Positions 15,724 to 24,880 are shown, counted from the stretch's first letter. The stretch: 64,000 bases of DNA from Phycisphaerae bacterium (GCA_041652575.1 JBAZHC010000008.1:65968-129967); one strand, 5' to 3'. The notes: generated by a model from the sequence alone, not told the origin. Numbers and translations are program-made.

Positions 15724-17232
15724 ATGAAACAAAGTTTTGTAACCGTCACTGTTCTTGTTTTATGCAATTTGGTTTTTGCACAAACCACTTCTATTTTTCC
15801 GGCAGACAACGCTAAGCAGGTAAATCCGGACACGCATCTGATGCTTACTTTCCCCGGTGAGCCAACCTTAGGTGATTCAGGACAGATTCGCATTTATGAC
15901 GCGGCAGACGACCGGCTTGTTGACGTTCTTGATATGAGCATCCCTGCCGGCCCGACAACCAGCGACAAAACCTCTGTACCTTATACCGCAATTCCTTACA
16001 AATACGTCTCCGGCCGCTTAACCAATGCCAACACTAAACCGGGAACTCCATCCGGCACTGCACTCACCACGTCCGACAACTATCAGCTCACGATTATCGG
16101 AGGCTTCACCGACGCGTTTCACTTTTATCCGGTGATAATCCACGGTAGCGTGGCGACGATATATCCTCATAATAATCTTCTGGATTACAATAAAACATAT
16201 TACGTACAGATTGACCCCGCAGTACTGACCCTAAGCGATGGCACTTTCTCCGGAATCACAGGGAAAACAGGATGGACCTTCACAACGAAAAAAACACCAC
16301 CATTAAAAAATAAACAGCGGCTCGTAGTCTCCGGCGAGGGCAAAGGTGATTTCAGCACCGTGCAGGGAGCGATAGATTTTCTCCCCGATAAAAATCCCAA
16401 ACGTGTAACAATATTTATCAAAAACGGCACGTATGAGGAAATAGTATATTTTCGCAATAAGACAAACATCACCTTCCTCGGCCAGGATAGGAATAAAACT
16501 ATAGTATGTTATGCCAATAATGAAGTCTTCAACCCGCATCCGTCAAATGTAGCCACCAACGAGTGGCCGGGCACTTTCCCTTCCCGCCGTGCTGCGTTCA
16601 TGGGAGATAATTCAAAAGGCATTCACCTGATAAATTTCACTATCAAAAACTTAACGCGAGGTCAGGCCGAAGGTCTGCTTTTGATGGGCGAGCAAAATAT
16701 CGTCAGCAATGTTAATATTGTAGGTTCAGGTGACGCCTTGCAGGTCAACGGCTCGGTTTACCTGACCGACTGCAAAATTACAGGCGATGGAGATATAATC
16801 CTCGGCCGCGGGCCTGCGTTCTTCAATAACTGCGAACTCATTTCAACCGGCGGCACCTTTATGTGGATTCGCAACACAGCCGCTAACCACGGCAATGTCT
16901 TTTTGAATTGCAGGTTTCAAACTTTAAATGGACGCGAAACTGAAATCGCCCGTGCGCCCACCAATAAAGGCAATAATTACCCATACTGCGAAGCGGTATT
17001 AATAAACTGTGCCCTTTCAGGCATCAGCCCTGTCGGCTGGGGCCCTGTGGGCGGCGATACGTCGAATGTCCATTATTGGGAATGCAACAGCACTGATTTC
17101 GATGGTAAACCAATTGATGTGAGCCGGCGCAGCGGCGTTTCCAGACAATTGGATAAAAAGAAAGACGCCGAGATAATCAAAAATTACAGTAATCCGGCTT
17201 ATGTACTGGGCGGCTGGAAACCGAAGTTTTAA
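15724..17232 (+). CDS. Secreted pectinesterase (CE8) with N-terminal Ig-like domain
   Basis: About 502 residues. A signal peptide (MKQSFVTVTVLVLCNLVFA) is followed by a bacterial Ig-like (Big_5-type) domain to about residue 190. The parallel beta-helix esterase domain then starts at VVSGEGKGDFSTVQGAIDFLP. In that domain GDALQVNGSVYL and GDGDIILGRG provide the two aspartates of the CE8 active site (QDTL and VDFIFG in plant enzymes), while the usual LGRPW arginine region is altered, so the substrate preference may differ from plain pectin. It would remove methyl groups from homogalacturonan in the periplasm or outside. Two TTGACA boxes (15659 and 15677) lie upstream. Confidence 0.88.
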   Translation: MKQSFVTVTVLVLCNLVFAQTTSIFPADNAKQVNPDTHLMLTFPGEPTLGDSGQIRIYDAADDRLVDVLDMSIPAGPTTSDKTSVPYTAIPYKYVSGRLTNANTKPGTPSGTALTTSDNYQLTIIGGFTDAFHFYPVIIHGSVATIYPHNNLLDYNKTYYVQIDPAVLTLSDGTFSGITGKTGWTFTTKKTPPLKNKQRLVVSGEGKGDFSTVQGAIDFLPDKNPKRVTIFIKNGTYEEIVYFRNKTNITFLGQDRNKTIVCYANNEVFNPHPSNVATNEWPGTFPSRRAAFMGDNSKGIHLINFTIKNLTRGQAEGLLLMGEQNIVSNVNIVGSGDALQVNGSVYLTDCKITGDGDIILGRGPAFFNNCELISTGGTFMWIRNTAANHGNVFLNCRFQTLNGRETEIARAPTNKGNNYPYCEAVLINCALSGISPVGWGPVGGDTSNVHYWECNSTDFDGKPIDVSRRSGVSRQLDKKKDAEIIKNYSNPAYVLGGWKPKF

Positions 17233-17257
17233 TCGTCGCAGCCGGCTTTAGCTTTAA
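17231..17257. repeat. Left copy of a tsaD 3'-end direct repeat
   Basis: Reads, on the minus strand, like the last codons of tsaD (Lys-Ala-Lys-Ala-Gly-Cys-Asp-Asp-stop). A 17-base identical core (TCGCAGCCGGCTTTAGC) is shared with 18241-18261. It lies one base after the pectinesterase stop codon. Confidence 0.7.
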
Positions 17258-17280
17258 GTTGAAAATTGGTTAATAAAGAT

Positions 17281-17308
17281 TTGACAAGTAAACGGAAAGT
17301 TTTATACT
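17281..17308 (+). promoter_or_regulatory. Strong sigma-70-type promoter of the inserted membrane-protein gene
   Basis: A consensus TTGACA and TATACT with a 16-base spacer, 135 bases upstream of the start codon at 17443. It is located directly inside the left repeat. Confidence 0.55.
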
Positions 17309-17442
17309 TCTTAAAGAGACAACTTTTGAGGAAATAATGCAATTGGAGTTGTGGAAGAAAAACCCGAAAGTGGGTTTATCTGGAAATCATATAAACATAA
17401 GTTAGGCCAGTAACATTTCGCAAATACTGATGGAGGTGGGTC

Positions 17443-18093
17443 ATGGGATTAGTAGAACTGAAAGATGAATATCAAGTCCTCCGAGAAGAAATGCTTCATC
17501 GTTTTGAAAAATTGTATGATGTGGAGAAGTATGGAGTTGGTAGTATCCTAGCCTTGATTGGCTTTAGCGATACCCTCCATTGTGAGAAAATAATCATCTT
17601 GATAGTGCTCGAATCCTTGATCCTCATCCTCGGCATATTCGTTATGAATGAATTCATGATGATTTATCGGCTTGGCACATACATAGCGATTTTCAGCGAA
17701 GGTAAGGATGCGAATTCTGCCAAGTGGATTCGAATAAGTCGTCGAGGCCATGACTGCTTACAGGCTATCAACGGCAACTTGCCAAAATTCAAGTTGAAAG
17801 TGGGGTTTCCATTTACATACGGATGGGGTTCTGATTCTGCGCAATTTGCTATCGCATTACTTGTTCTGCTGATGGCAAGCTGGGGGAGCTGGTTGGTTAC
17901 GCGACCAGCATTTAACTGGCAAATCATTTTCCCTATTCTACCGCTTATAGGAATTCTCTTTAATGTGCTATGGTTGGTTTGGGGGGTAAAAAAATACCGA
18001 AAGACAACAGAAGAGAATTGGATGAAAATCCAAAAGGCATGGGGGACCACCACCTTTCCTGACCCTTATGAGAATACAACGAACACGAAATAA
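17443..18093 (+). CDS. Four-helix membrane protein of unknown function
   Basis: A 216-residue protein that I do not recognise. The first 30 residues are charged and helical. Two hydrophobic segments follow at about 31-45 and 48-70 (IIILIVLESLILILGIF), then a soluble loop of about 60 residues with Lys/Arg, and a second pair of membrane helices at about 133-150 and 160-185. The tail is cytoplasmic in character. GGAGGTGGG before the ATG is a strong ribosome-binding site. The gene lies alone between two copies of the tsaD 3' end and has its own promoter, which suggests an inserted cassette. A toxin, immunity or defence role is possible but unsupported. Confidence 0.7.
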   Translation: MGLVELKDEYQVLREEMLHRFEKLYDVEKYGVGSILALIGFSDTLHCEKIIILIVLESLILILGIFVMNEFMMIYRLGTYIAIFSEGKDANSAKWIRISRRGHDCLQAINGNLPKFKLKVGFPFTYGWGSDSAQFAIALLVLLMASWGSWLVTRPAFNWQIIFPILPLIGILFNVLWLVWGVKKYRKTTEENWMKIQKAWGTTTFPDPYENTTNTK

Positions 18094-18236
18094 CTTAACC
18101 ATTGCACTGAAGCCAAGCTGCAAAATCGCGGCTGGTTTAGCTCCTCGTTAGCATCTTTACCAAAAATATGAGGAAGGGATAATAGCACACCTATCCGCCG
18201 ACAAATCATTAGTCTTTGGTTTTGAGTGCCTATCTT

Positions 18237-19271
18237 TCAATCATCGCAGCCGGCTTTAGCCTCAATTGTCATATCGGCGAAAAGGCCTGCTTTGTATTTA
18301 TGAAAGCCGAGCGAAGCTATCATAACTGCGTTATCCGTACAGTATTTTTTAGGCGCAACCAGCAGTGTTCTGCCGGTTTGCTGAGTCATTTTTTCAAGTT
18401 CGTTTCTTAAAAGCGTATTGGCCGCGACTCCGCCGCCGAGCAGAATTGTTTTCGCTCCGATTCTATCGGCAGCCATTTCAGCTTTCCCAACGAGAACATC
18501 TATAACAGCCGCCTGGAACGACGCGGCGATATCAGCGATTTCCTTTGGGTTCATCTTTTCGATGCGATTTCCCCCCTTCATATCCTTGCCGCAGCAATGA
18601 TAAAGAACCGCTGTCTTTAAACCGCTGAACGAGAAATCGAGCGAATCCTTCGCAAGCATCGTTCTGGGGAATTTAATCGCGGCAGGATTGCCGTCTTTTG
18701 CGGCCTTTTCAATACTCGGCCCGCCGGGGTATGGCAGATTTAAAATCGACGCGACTTTGTCGAATGCTTCGCCCGCCGCATCGTCAATAGTCGAGCCGAG
18801 CAGATGAAGATCGAGAATATTTTTGCACTCATACAAACTCGTATGCCCGCCGGAAACAACCAGCGCAACGGCAGGAAGCTGTAAGTTCTGTTCATCCATC
18901 ATTGCCGATTGAAGATGAGCGTGTATGTGATTTATCGCAATCAGCGGTTTTTCCAAAGCAATCGCAAGTGTCTTCGCGGCAGTCAGTCCGACGATAAGCG
19001 CAACGGCAAGCCCCGGCTGATTGGCGACAGCTACCGCATCAATCGAATCCTTATCGAGTCCCGACTGTTTAATCGCCTGTTCTACAATCGGATAAATTTT
19101 TTCAATATGAGCCCGCGACGCGATTTCAGGCACAACACCGCCGTATTTCTGGTGAAGCTCTATTTGCGAAGAAATGACATTTGACAGTACTTCTGACCCA
19201 TTGCGTACCATCGCCGCGGCAGTTTCATCGCAGCTTGTTTCTATACCGAGAATATTAATGTCAGATTTCAT
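18237..19271 (-). CDS. tsaD: tRNA N6-threonylcarbamoyladenosine transferase
   Basis: TsaD (YgjD) transfers the threonylcarbamoyl group to A37 of tRNAs that read ANN codons, together with TsaB and TsaE. The 344-residue ASKHA-fold protein starts NILGIETSCDETAAAM. It has the metal-binding HIHAH (His-X3-His region near residue 113), VSGGHTSLY, GEAFDKVA, FSFSGLKTAV and the C-terminal LGGGVAANTLLR. The last nine residues are those duplicated at 17231-17257. TsaB/TsaE genes are not in this window. Confidence 0.96.
   Translation of the reverse strand: MKSDINILGIETSCDETAAAMVRNGSEVLSNVISSQIELHQKYGGVVPEIASRAHIEKIYPIVEQAIKQSGLDKDSIDAVAVANQPGLAVALIVGLTAAKTLAIALEKPLIAINHIHAHLQSAMMDEQNLQLPAVALVVSGGHTSLYECKNILDLHLLGSTIDDAAGEAFDKVASILNLPYPGGPSIEKAAKDGNPAAIKFPRTMLAKDSLDFSFSGLKTAVLYHCCGKDMKGGNRIEKMNPKEIADIAASFQAAVIDVLVGKAEMAADRIGAKTILLGGGVAANTLLRNELEKMTQQTGRTLLVAPKKYCTDNAVMIASLGFHKYKAGLFADMTIEAKAGCDD
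18239..18265. repeat. Right copy of the tsaD 3'-end direct repeat
   Basis: The intact tsaD 3' end, 24 of 27 positions shared with 17231-17257. A weaker third resemblance (ATCGCGGCTGGTTTAGCTC) is at 18125-18143. Confidence 0.7.
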
Positions 19272-19332
19272 CTGGCCAAATGATAATGAATTGCACCGGA
19301 TATGTCAATTTAACTGGAAAATAAAATACAGG

Positions 19333-19788
19333 CTAAAGGCCAAGGATCTCCTTGCAGAAATCGGGAAACTTCGCCAAAAGATATTCCTTTTCCATCTCCA
19401 TTCTTTCCTGCGGTAAATGCCTGTCAAAAAGACAGACGAAATACTCCCTGTCTGTCTCGTACTTATCCTGTCTTGAAATTGTGCCGCCTCTGTTAATAAC
19501 CTGCCCGTCATGAAACTTCAGGGCGATATTAAGTTTATCTCCTTCTTTAAATGCCAACCCCTGCGGGTTAATATCCGGAATGAAAAACCTGACAGCCTTT
19601 GCTGAAAGGCCTACCACCTGCAGCCGCATACCCACAATCGCCGGAGCCGCCGCCAGCGGATAAGCTATCCTGCGGCACTGACGCCTGTCGTCGGTTTGTC
19701 TTCTATCGGCCTTGCGATTGTTAGTCTCAACATCCTGCGGATTCTCTCTCCGCTGACCTTTTCTTCTATCTATGCCGTCCCATTTCAT
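19333..19788 (-). CDS. PilZ-like domain protein
   Basis: A 151-residue protein with an Arg-rich N-terminus (GIDRRKGQRR, RKADRRQTDDRRQCRR) followed by the beta-barrel pattern of a PilZ domain (LQVVGLSAKAVRFFIP, GDKLNIALKF, GTISRQDK and YFVCLF). The canonical c-di-GMP-binding RxxxR could be supplied by RRQCRR, but the DxSxxG motif reads GLSAKAV, so ligand binding is uncertain. AAGGAGGTAATCTT is an excellent ribosome-binding site. It is flanked by tsaD and a DUF362 gene on the same strand. A similar Arg-Arg motif occurs in the small protein at 1796-1936. Confidence 0.72.
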   Translation of the reverse strand: MKWDGIDRRKGQRRENPQDVETNNRKADRRQTDDRRQCRRIAYPLAAAPAIVGMRLQVVGLSAKAVRFFIPDINPQGLAFKEGDKLNIALKFHDGQVINRGGTISRQDKYETDREYFVCLFDRHLPQERMEMEKEYLLAKFPDFCKEILGL

Positions 19789-19811
19789 AAGATTACCTCC
19801 TTACTTTAATT

Positions 19812-20762
19812 TTAAGGCTGCCGTTTCGCTTTTACAAGTATAAAAATCTGCCGCAATATACTTTTAATGACTCTAATAGGCGTAAACCTCAGGGGTATCA
19901 GTTCTGCCTGAACAAGCCCTATACGCCCCCTTATCGGCAAAGAATCGCCGACAATTTGAATATTTTTTTTATCCCTACAGCCAAAACTTATTTTTTCAGC
20001 AGTTCTGATTAAAGGCAGTTGCTCAGGAGCCAATCCTATTAAATCACAACATATAACCTCTGCGGCCATTGGGTCAACAGACCCAATCAGCCAGCCGAAC
20101 TGTTTCGGATTTCCCCTTATCGGCCCGGGACCTTCCATTGCTGCAATACCATCAATAATTGTCAAAACAGGATTAAGCAGTTTATAAATATCTATAAGCA
20201 TTGTGCAAAAATCGTCAAAATTTGCCCCTTTTTTGTAATGCCATACTGCTTTTGCTTTGCCGCTTACACAGCCGAACATATTTTTAACGGCAATTGTCGC
20301 GACAAGCTGTTGATGAGTTTTCAGTTTCGGCAGGTTTATAATTTTATCGGCTTCGAGCGCATATCGGCTGATACCCACGCGGGTTCGACAGGTTTCGAGC
20401 CTGCGTTTGACAGGTTCGTCAAGCTGCCTTATGGGAACGCCGAGTTTTTTTAAAGGTTCGACAATACCGATTGCTTCTGCGCAGGTCTGTGTATTTGCCC
20501 ATGCGGGCGAATCGGCAACAAACGGCCTGACGCCATAATCGAGAAGAATTTTCGCAAGTTCGATAATTACGGCAGGGTCGGTCTGCGTGGCACAACTCGC
20601 AGGTCTGGGCGCTATCATATTGGGCTTTATAAGAACGCTGTCGCCTTTGCTTATTAGAGATTCGATGCCCCCGTGAAACTCAAAATGCTTCAGCAACGCC
20701 GCCCGTACCTTTTCAGGCTCATAATCGCTGCATTTAGTAAGTGAAACTTTTGTCTGTGCCAT
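19812..20762 (-). CDS. DUF362 domain protein
   Basis: A 316-residue protein of the DUF362 family. The start (KVSLTKCSDYEPEKVRAALLKHFE), GDSVLIKPNMIAP, the TDPAVIIELAKILLDYG segment, VADSPAW and the NLPKLKTHQQLVATIAVKNMFG core are typical. The family is often joined to iron-sulfur domains and has been suggested to act in metal or cofactor metabolism. This member has no ferredoxin domain, and its function is unknown. The start codon has only a weak ribosome-binding site. Confidence 0.85.
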   Translation of the reverse strand: MAQTKVSLTKCSDYEPEKVRAALLKHFEFHGGIESLISKGDSVLIKPNMIAPRPASCATQTDPAVIIELAKILLDYGVRPFVADSPAWANTQTCAEAIGIVEPLKKLGVPIRQLDEPVKRRLETCRTRVGISRYALEADKIINLPKLKTHQQLVATIAVKNMFGCVSGKAKAVWHYKKGANFDDFCTMLIDIYKLLNPVLTIIDGIAAMEGPGPIRGNPKQFGWLIGSVDPMAAEVICCDLIGLAPEQLPLIRTAEKISFGCRDKKNIQIVGDSLPIRGRIGLVQAELIPLRFTPIRVIKSILRQIFILVKAKRQP

Positions 20763-20859
20763 TCTGCGTTAAGATTTTAACATCATCTCCGTTTTTTTCA
20801 AGAAATTGTTTGCAGGTTTGCTTTACCAGTCAGGCTCGTCAGGTTATAATGTATTGCGA

Positions 20860-21951
20860 ATGAAAGAACTTTTGAAAAAACTTATTCGGGCAAAATCAAC
20901 GACCGAGACCGGCGAAGTCAAATGCGCCAAAGTTCTGGCCGACTTTTTCAAGGCAGCCGGTTTAAAGCCGCGAGTCAATGTCTGGGACAAAAACCGCGCA
21001 AATGTTACCGTCAGACTTAAATCCGCGGACAAAAAACCCGGATTACTGTTTGTCAGCCATCTCGATGTCGTACCGGCCGAAACCAACTCTTTGTTTCAGC
21101 CTGTCGAGCGGAATGGCAAAATCTTCGGCAGAGGCGCCTGCGATATGAAAGGCGGAATCGCCTCTGCAGCATCGGCCATCGTCGAAATATTTAAATCCGG
21201 GATTAAATTACAGGGCGATGTAATATTTTCCGCAACGGCCGGCGAGGAAACAGACAGTGCAGGTATAAAAAAAATTACAAAATCTTTCAAGAATAAAAAT
21301 CTTTGCGGAATAATCGTTCCCGAACCGACCGATTTTGACCTTGTTACAGCTCATCGCGGACTTCTGTGGCTTGAAATTATTACAAAAGGCAAATCCGCAC
21401 ACAGCTCAATGCCATATCTCGGAATAAACGCGATAGACTCGATGAGAATGTTTCTCGACAAACTCGACGATTTCAAAATTATCGGCACAAACAAACTGCT
21501 CGGCAAAGCATCTTTGAGCGTAAACAAAATCAACGGCGGCACTGCATCCAATATCGTACCTGATTTATGTTCTGTCCAGATTGATATTCGAACAATCCCC
21601 GGCCAAAACATTCAAAAGATTGTCGGCGATCTCAACAAAATACTTGCCCGGCTCTCGAAACAGAATCCGCAGTTCCGGGCCGAGCTGAATATTCTTCGCG
21701 ATTCCGGTTCAATGCAAACCAGCGAAAAAACGGAATTTGTAAAGCAATTAAAACATCTTTTAAAAACAGAGCCTAAGCCTGTGCCTTTTACAACAGATGC
21801 GCCATATCTGGTCACATTAAAAACACCGATAGTTATTTTCGGCCCGGGCGAGCCTTCGCTTTGCCACAAACCAAACGAACATATCAAAATTAAAGATTTG
21901 CAAAAAGCGAAAGATTGCTACAGGAAGATTGTTCTGCATTTTGTCGGTTAA
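20860..21951 (+). CDS. M20 family peptidase / ArgE-DapE-like deacylase
   Basis: About 363 residues of the zinc-dependent M20 group, which includes acetylornithine deacetylase, succinyl-diaminopimelate desuccinylase and carboxypeptidase G. Metal ligands are visible as SHLDVVPA and GRGACDMKGG, the catalytic glutamate is in ATAGEETDS, and PEPTDFDLVTAHRG leads into the dimerisation domain (GKSAHSSMPYLGINAID). The final FGPGEPSLCHKPNEHI includes the last metal-binding histidine. The genome has the arg genes at 58.8-61.9 kb, so ArgE is a candidate, but substrate cannot be fixed from sequence. The ATG at 20860 is preferred to 20806 because similarity starts there. Confidence 0.85.
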   Translation: MKELLKKLIRAKSTTETGEVKCAKVLADFFKAAGLKPRVNVWDKNRANVTVRLKSADKKPGLLFVSHLDVVPAETNSLFQPVERNGKIFGRGACDMKGGIASAASAIVEIFKSGIKLQGDVIFSATAGEETDSAGIKKITKSFKNKNLCGIIVPEPTDFDLVTAHRGLLWLEIITKGKSAHSSMPYLGINAIDSMRMFLDKLDDFKIIGTNKLLGKASLSVNKINGGTASNIVPDLCSVQIDIRTIPGQNIQKIVGDLNKILARLSKQNPQFRAELNILRDSGSMQTSEKTEFVKQLKHLLKTEPKPVPFTTDAPYLVTLKTPIVIFGPGEPSLCHKPNEHIKIKDLQKAKDCYRKIVLHFVG

Positions 21952-22034
21952 CTTTCGTTCGCTCAAAATTAAACTGCAACGGAAAACTCATATATCCTTG
22001 CCCTTCCGGACCGAATCATTCGCAATACTCTAAA

Positions 22035-23204
22035 CTACTTTTGCGGCCCAAAATCCTTCAATTGAGGAAAGACGGCATGAGGTTCTGTTTGATACCAGAA
22101 AGCCACAGATGAAATATTGTCCTCCAAAGGCTGATATATCCCGTTTTCTTTCCAGCCGAGCGCCTGAATTGTAACTTTCAGTTCTTTTTCAAATCTGATT
22201 GGATCGGTAATATGCCAGCGGTATAATCCGAATTTGACACCTGCAATTTCACCATCGGTCAGACTTTTACCTTTCGGATATATTACCTGATTAAGACCGG
22301 TGTAAGGCGTATTAAACACCTTATATTCTCTTTTATCCGGGGCATCGGCTCTTGGTCCTTCGAAATTATATGAGCCGCAAAAATAGTCTTCTGTGCCTGT
22401 GCCGCAGATTGTCGGGTAAGCTTTGTCGCCGTCAAAGTAGAATTTAATTTCACCCTCGCCCCACCAGCCGTTGCTTTTAGTCTCCCAGCACATATAAGTT
22501 CCAGCGTATTGGCCTTTTCCTTTTATACCGTCAATTATTGTATAAACCTGTTTACGGGGGAGCGGATTTACACTCCTAAACTGAGCGTGCAGATATGCTG
22601 CGTCTTTCGGCACTTTTGCAAGTACATAATCAATCTGATAATACAGTGTCATTTTCCTGGAGTCTATATTTGTCATAGTGATTTTTGCGCTTTTACGGAA
22701 TGGCATCGTCCAGTAACAATTAAAACCGCTTCCCGGATTCACGCAGACCGGCAGAGATGAAAACTGCATATACTGTCCCAAACCGGCGGCAAAGAAATCG
22801 CCGACCGGACATTCGATGGAAGGCGTTTCTTCGCCATCCCAATAAACACGCAAAATATTAAGACGATTGTTTCCCGTAGGCGTCATCCAGATATGTTGAA
22901 TCGCACCGGGGCCTTTTATATCGGCCATAACAAATGTCTGGTTCGGCTCAATATGAACGTACGGATTGACTTTCCATCCCGTGCCAAGCTCGCTTGATGC
23001 GTGAGCGGCAGAACCTTTTTCCTGCGGAGTTGCCCCGCCTTTGCCCTTTTCACCGGTAATGTTCTCAGGACTTATAGAACGCGTTTTAGCATCAGACATT
23101 AATGGCAGGTTCCCGAGATTCACCGTCAGACCGTCAAAACCTGCAGCCATTACACTTGCTCCAAGAATAAAGACAATAATCGTTTTAAAATAATTTCCAC
23201 GCAT
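22035..23204 (-). CDS. DUF2961 / GH172-type glycoside hydrolase
   Basis: About 390 residues. An N-terminal hydrophobic segment (FKTIIVFILGASVMAAGF) looks like a signal peptide. The domain then shows SSELGTGWKVNPYVHIEPNQTFVMADIKGPGAIQHIWMT and, further on, LRVYWDGEETPSIECPVGDFFAAG, GTGTEDYFCGSYNF and YRWHITDPIRFEKELKVTIQ. This is the DUF2961 family, for which difructose and arabinofuran hydrolases are known (GH172). The probable substrate is a furanoside glycan. The frame stays open upstream into dnaA; the ATG at 23204 avoids the overlap and starts at the signal sequence. Confidence 0.87.
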   Translation of the reverse strand: MRGNYFKTIIVFILGASVMAAGFDGLTVNLGNLPLMSDAKTRSISPENITGEKGKGGATPQEKGSAAHASSELGTGWKVNPYVHIEPNQTFVMADIKGPGAIQHIWMTPTGNNRLNILRVYWDGEETPSIECPVGDFFAAGLGQYMQFSSLPVCVNPGSGFNCYWTMPFRKSAKITMTNIDSRKMTLYYQIDYVLAKVPKDAAYLHAQFRSVNPLPRKQVYTIIDGIKGKGQYAGTYMCWETKSNGWWGEGEIKFYFDGDKAYPTICGTGTEDYFCGSYNFEGPRADAPDKREYKVFNTPYTGLNQVIYPKGKSLTDGEIAGVKFGLYRWHITDPIRFEKELKVTIQALGWKENGIYQPLEDNISSVAFWYQTEPHAVFPQLKDFGPQK

Positions 23205-23230
23205 TGAATTTACTATTCTCCGAATAAATT

Positions 23231-24637
23231 TTACGCGATTGTTTCTTCCAGTTTCGCGAGAATATCCTGCCCTTTTCCCACCTTGTTGCCGTTGGGACTT
23301 TGCCAGTTGACTGAAGAATTGTTTTTGAGAATCTCCTCTACTTTTCTGCACGCAAGAATAACCGTAGCGTGATTTTTATTGCCCATCAGTCTGCCGATTT
23401 CCGGGAACGACATATCCGTATACTTTCTGGCCAGATACATACTAAAAGACCGGGCAAGACTTACGGTCCTGTCTTTTTTGGAAGAATGTACGTCGGCCGG
23501 CGTGATGCCGAAGAACGTCGTAACTGCCGCTTCGATATCTGAAATATGAACAATCGGGTCTGTTCTCGAAATATGTTCGGCAAGAACCTGCCTCGCCATT
23601 TCAGGTGAAATCTTCTCATTGCACAGCGATGAATAGGCGATAAGCTTTAAGATAGCTCCTTCCAGTTCCCTTATATTCGAGCGGATATTCTCAGCGATAT
23701 AGCTGACAACCTTATCCGGAAGCTCTTTATTCATTGCCGCTGCCTTTTGACAGATAATTTTGCAGCGTGTCTTAACGTCCGGCGGTTCTACTTTTACCAC
23801 CATTCCAGATACGAATCTGTTTACCAGACTTTCGCATAGCTGGCCTATCATTTTCGGATGGGCGTCCGAGACCAGCACTACTTTTTTGCCCGCCATATTT
23901 ATCGTATTAAACGTATGCAGGAATTCTTCCTGCGTTGATGGTTTGCTGGCCAGGAAGTGTATATCGTCAATAGCCAACAAATCCATTTGCCGGTATCGCC
24001 TCCTGAAAGCATCCAGCTTCTTGGTCTTCAAGGCCAGCACAAACTGATTGGTAAAGTCCTCCGCTGACACATATAGCCAATTGGCTGTGGGCCGGGTCCG
24101 GCTCATCATATTGCAAATCCCTTGCATCAGATGCGTCTTACCAAGGCCATATCCTCCATGAATAAACAGCGGATTGAACGGACTTACTTCTTCAGATACT
24201 AAACTTACCGCTGCGTTGTAGGCCAATTGATTGGATGGTCCTACAACAAACGATTCGAGCGTCATCTTCAGCGAACGTCCCGTTATCTGCCGGTCGCTTA
24301 TTCTGCTTCGAGTCGTTTTATTCTGAGCCTTCTGAACAAGTTCTGCCTGACAATCGAGCTGCGTTCGTCTCTGATTGCCGCACAGTTCGGGCTCAATATT
24401 AAAAGTAATTTTTTTCACGGAACCGGTAATTGTTTCAACAGCCGCCGTTATATCGGATAAAAAATGGCTCTCTATCCAGCTCCCGACAAAAGGATTTGGA
24501 ACGCCTATTTTTAAATAATCATCCGCTATCGTAAATCTGGTCGAATTCCTGAACCAGACACGATACTTCTGCTGACCTACTTTTTCAGCGAGAAGCTGGT
24601 TGATTGCGGTTATCTCATCCTTGATTATTGTCTGCAT
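23231..24637 (-). CDS. dnaA: Chromosomal replication initiator DnaA
   Basis: A 468-residue DnaA. Domain I occupies about 1-80 and a linker runs to 125. The AAA+ domain contains Walker A (GGYGLGKTH, about 161-169), Walker B (LLAIDDIHFL), sensor I (LVSDAHPK) and the arginine-finger region (SLVNRFVSGM). Domain IV binds the DnaA box through DRTVSLARSFSMYLARKYTDMSFPEIGRLMGNKNHAT. No dnaN or recF is adjacent; the neighbours are a GH172 gene downstream and rsmB upstream. The separation of dnaA from dnaN is common in planctomycetes. DnaA-box-like sites precede the gene. Confidence 0.97.
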   Translation of the reverse strand: MQTIIKDEITAINQLLAEKVGQQKYRVWFRNSTRFTIADDYLKIGVPNPFVGSWIESHFLSDITAAVETITGSVKKITFNIEPELCGNQRRTQLDCQAELVQKAQNKTTRSRISDRQITGRSLKMTLESFVVGPSNQLAYNAAVSLVSEEVSPFNPLFIHGGYGLGKTHLMQGICNMMSRTRPTANWLYVSAEDFTNQFVLALKTKKLDAFRRRYRQMDLLAIDDIHFLASKPSTQEEFLHTFNTINMAGKKVVLVSDAHPKMIGQLCESLVNRFVSGMVVKVEPPDVKTRCKIICQKAAAMNKELPDKVVSYIAENIRSNIRELEGAILKLIAYSSLCNEKISPEMARQVLAEHISRTDPIVHISDIEAAVTTFFGITPADVHSSKKDRTVSLARSFSMYLARKYTDMSFPEIGRLMGNKNHATVILACRKVEEILKNNSSVNWQSPNGNKVGKGQDILAKLEETIA

Positions 24638-24734
24638 ATAAAACTTCTGTTATGAAACTATATATTATAAATAAAATACTTGTCTGAATATACGTCTTTG
24701 TCTTTAGTAAATCAATGCAGTTTTGTCAAAATTC

Positions 24735-24844
24735 TTTTCCACTGCACAGATAATTCTTAAACACAAAACGTTGTGAGAAAAAAAATTTTGTTTTGAACAG
24801 GTTTTACACAGCCCTAAACTGCTTTGTGGAAAAAATGTGGATGA
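24735..24844. promoter_or_regulatory. Cluster of DnaA-box-like sites in the dnaA upstream region
   Basis: Four sites resemble TTATCCACA or its complement: TTTTCCACT (24735-24743, two mismatches), TTTTACACA (24802-24810, two mismatches), TGTGGAAAA (24825-24833, one mismatch) and TGTGGATGA (24836-24844, one mismatch, in complement). The last two are 11 bases apart, in the same orientation. The surroundings are A/T-rich. This fits autoregulation of dnaA or a replication origin; I cannot test strand skew here. Confidence 0.45.
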
Positions 24845-24880
24845 TAATTTAATTATTAGCTGATTTAAAAAATGTTTATT

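Noticed and set aside
20390..20440. Words resembling the CCTTCGACAGGCTCAGG repeat in the DUF362 gene
   Set aside because: The match is scattered (TTCGACAGG, TTTGACAGG) and the encoded residues fit the DUF362 family, so it is probably chance.
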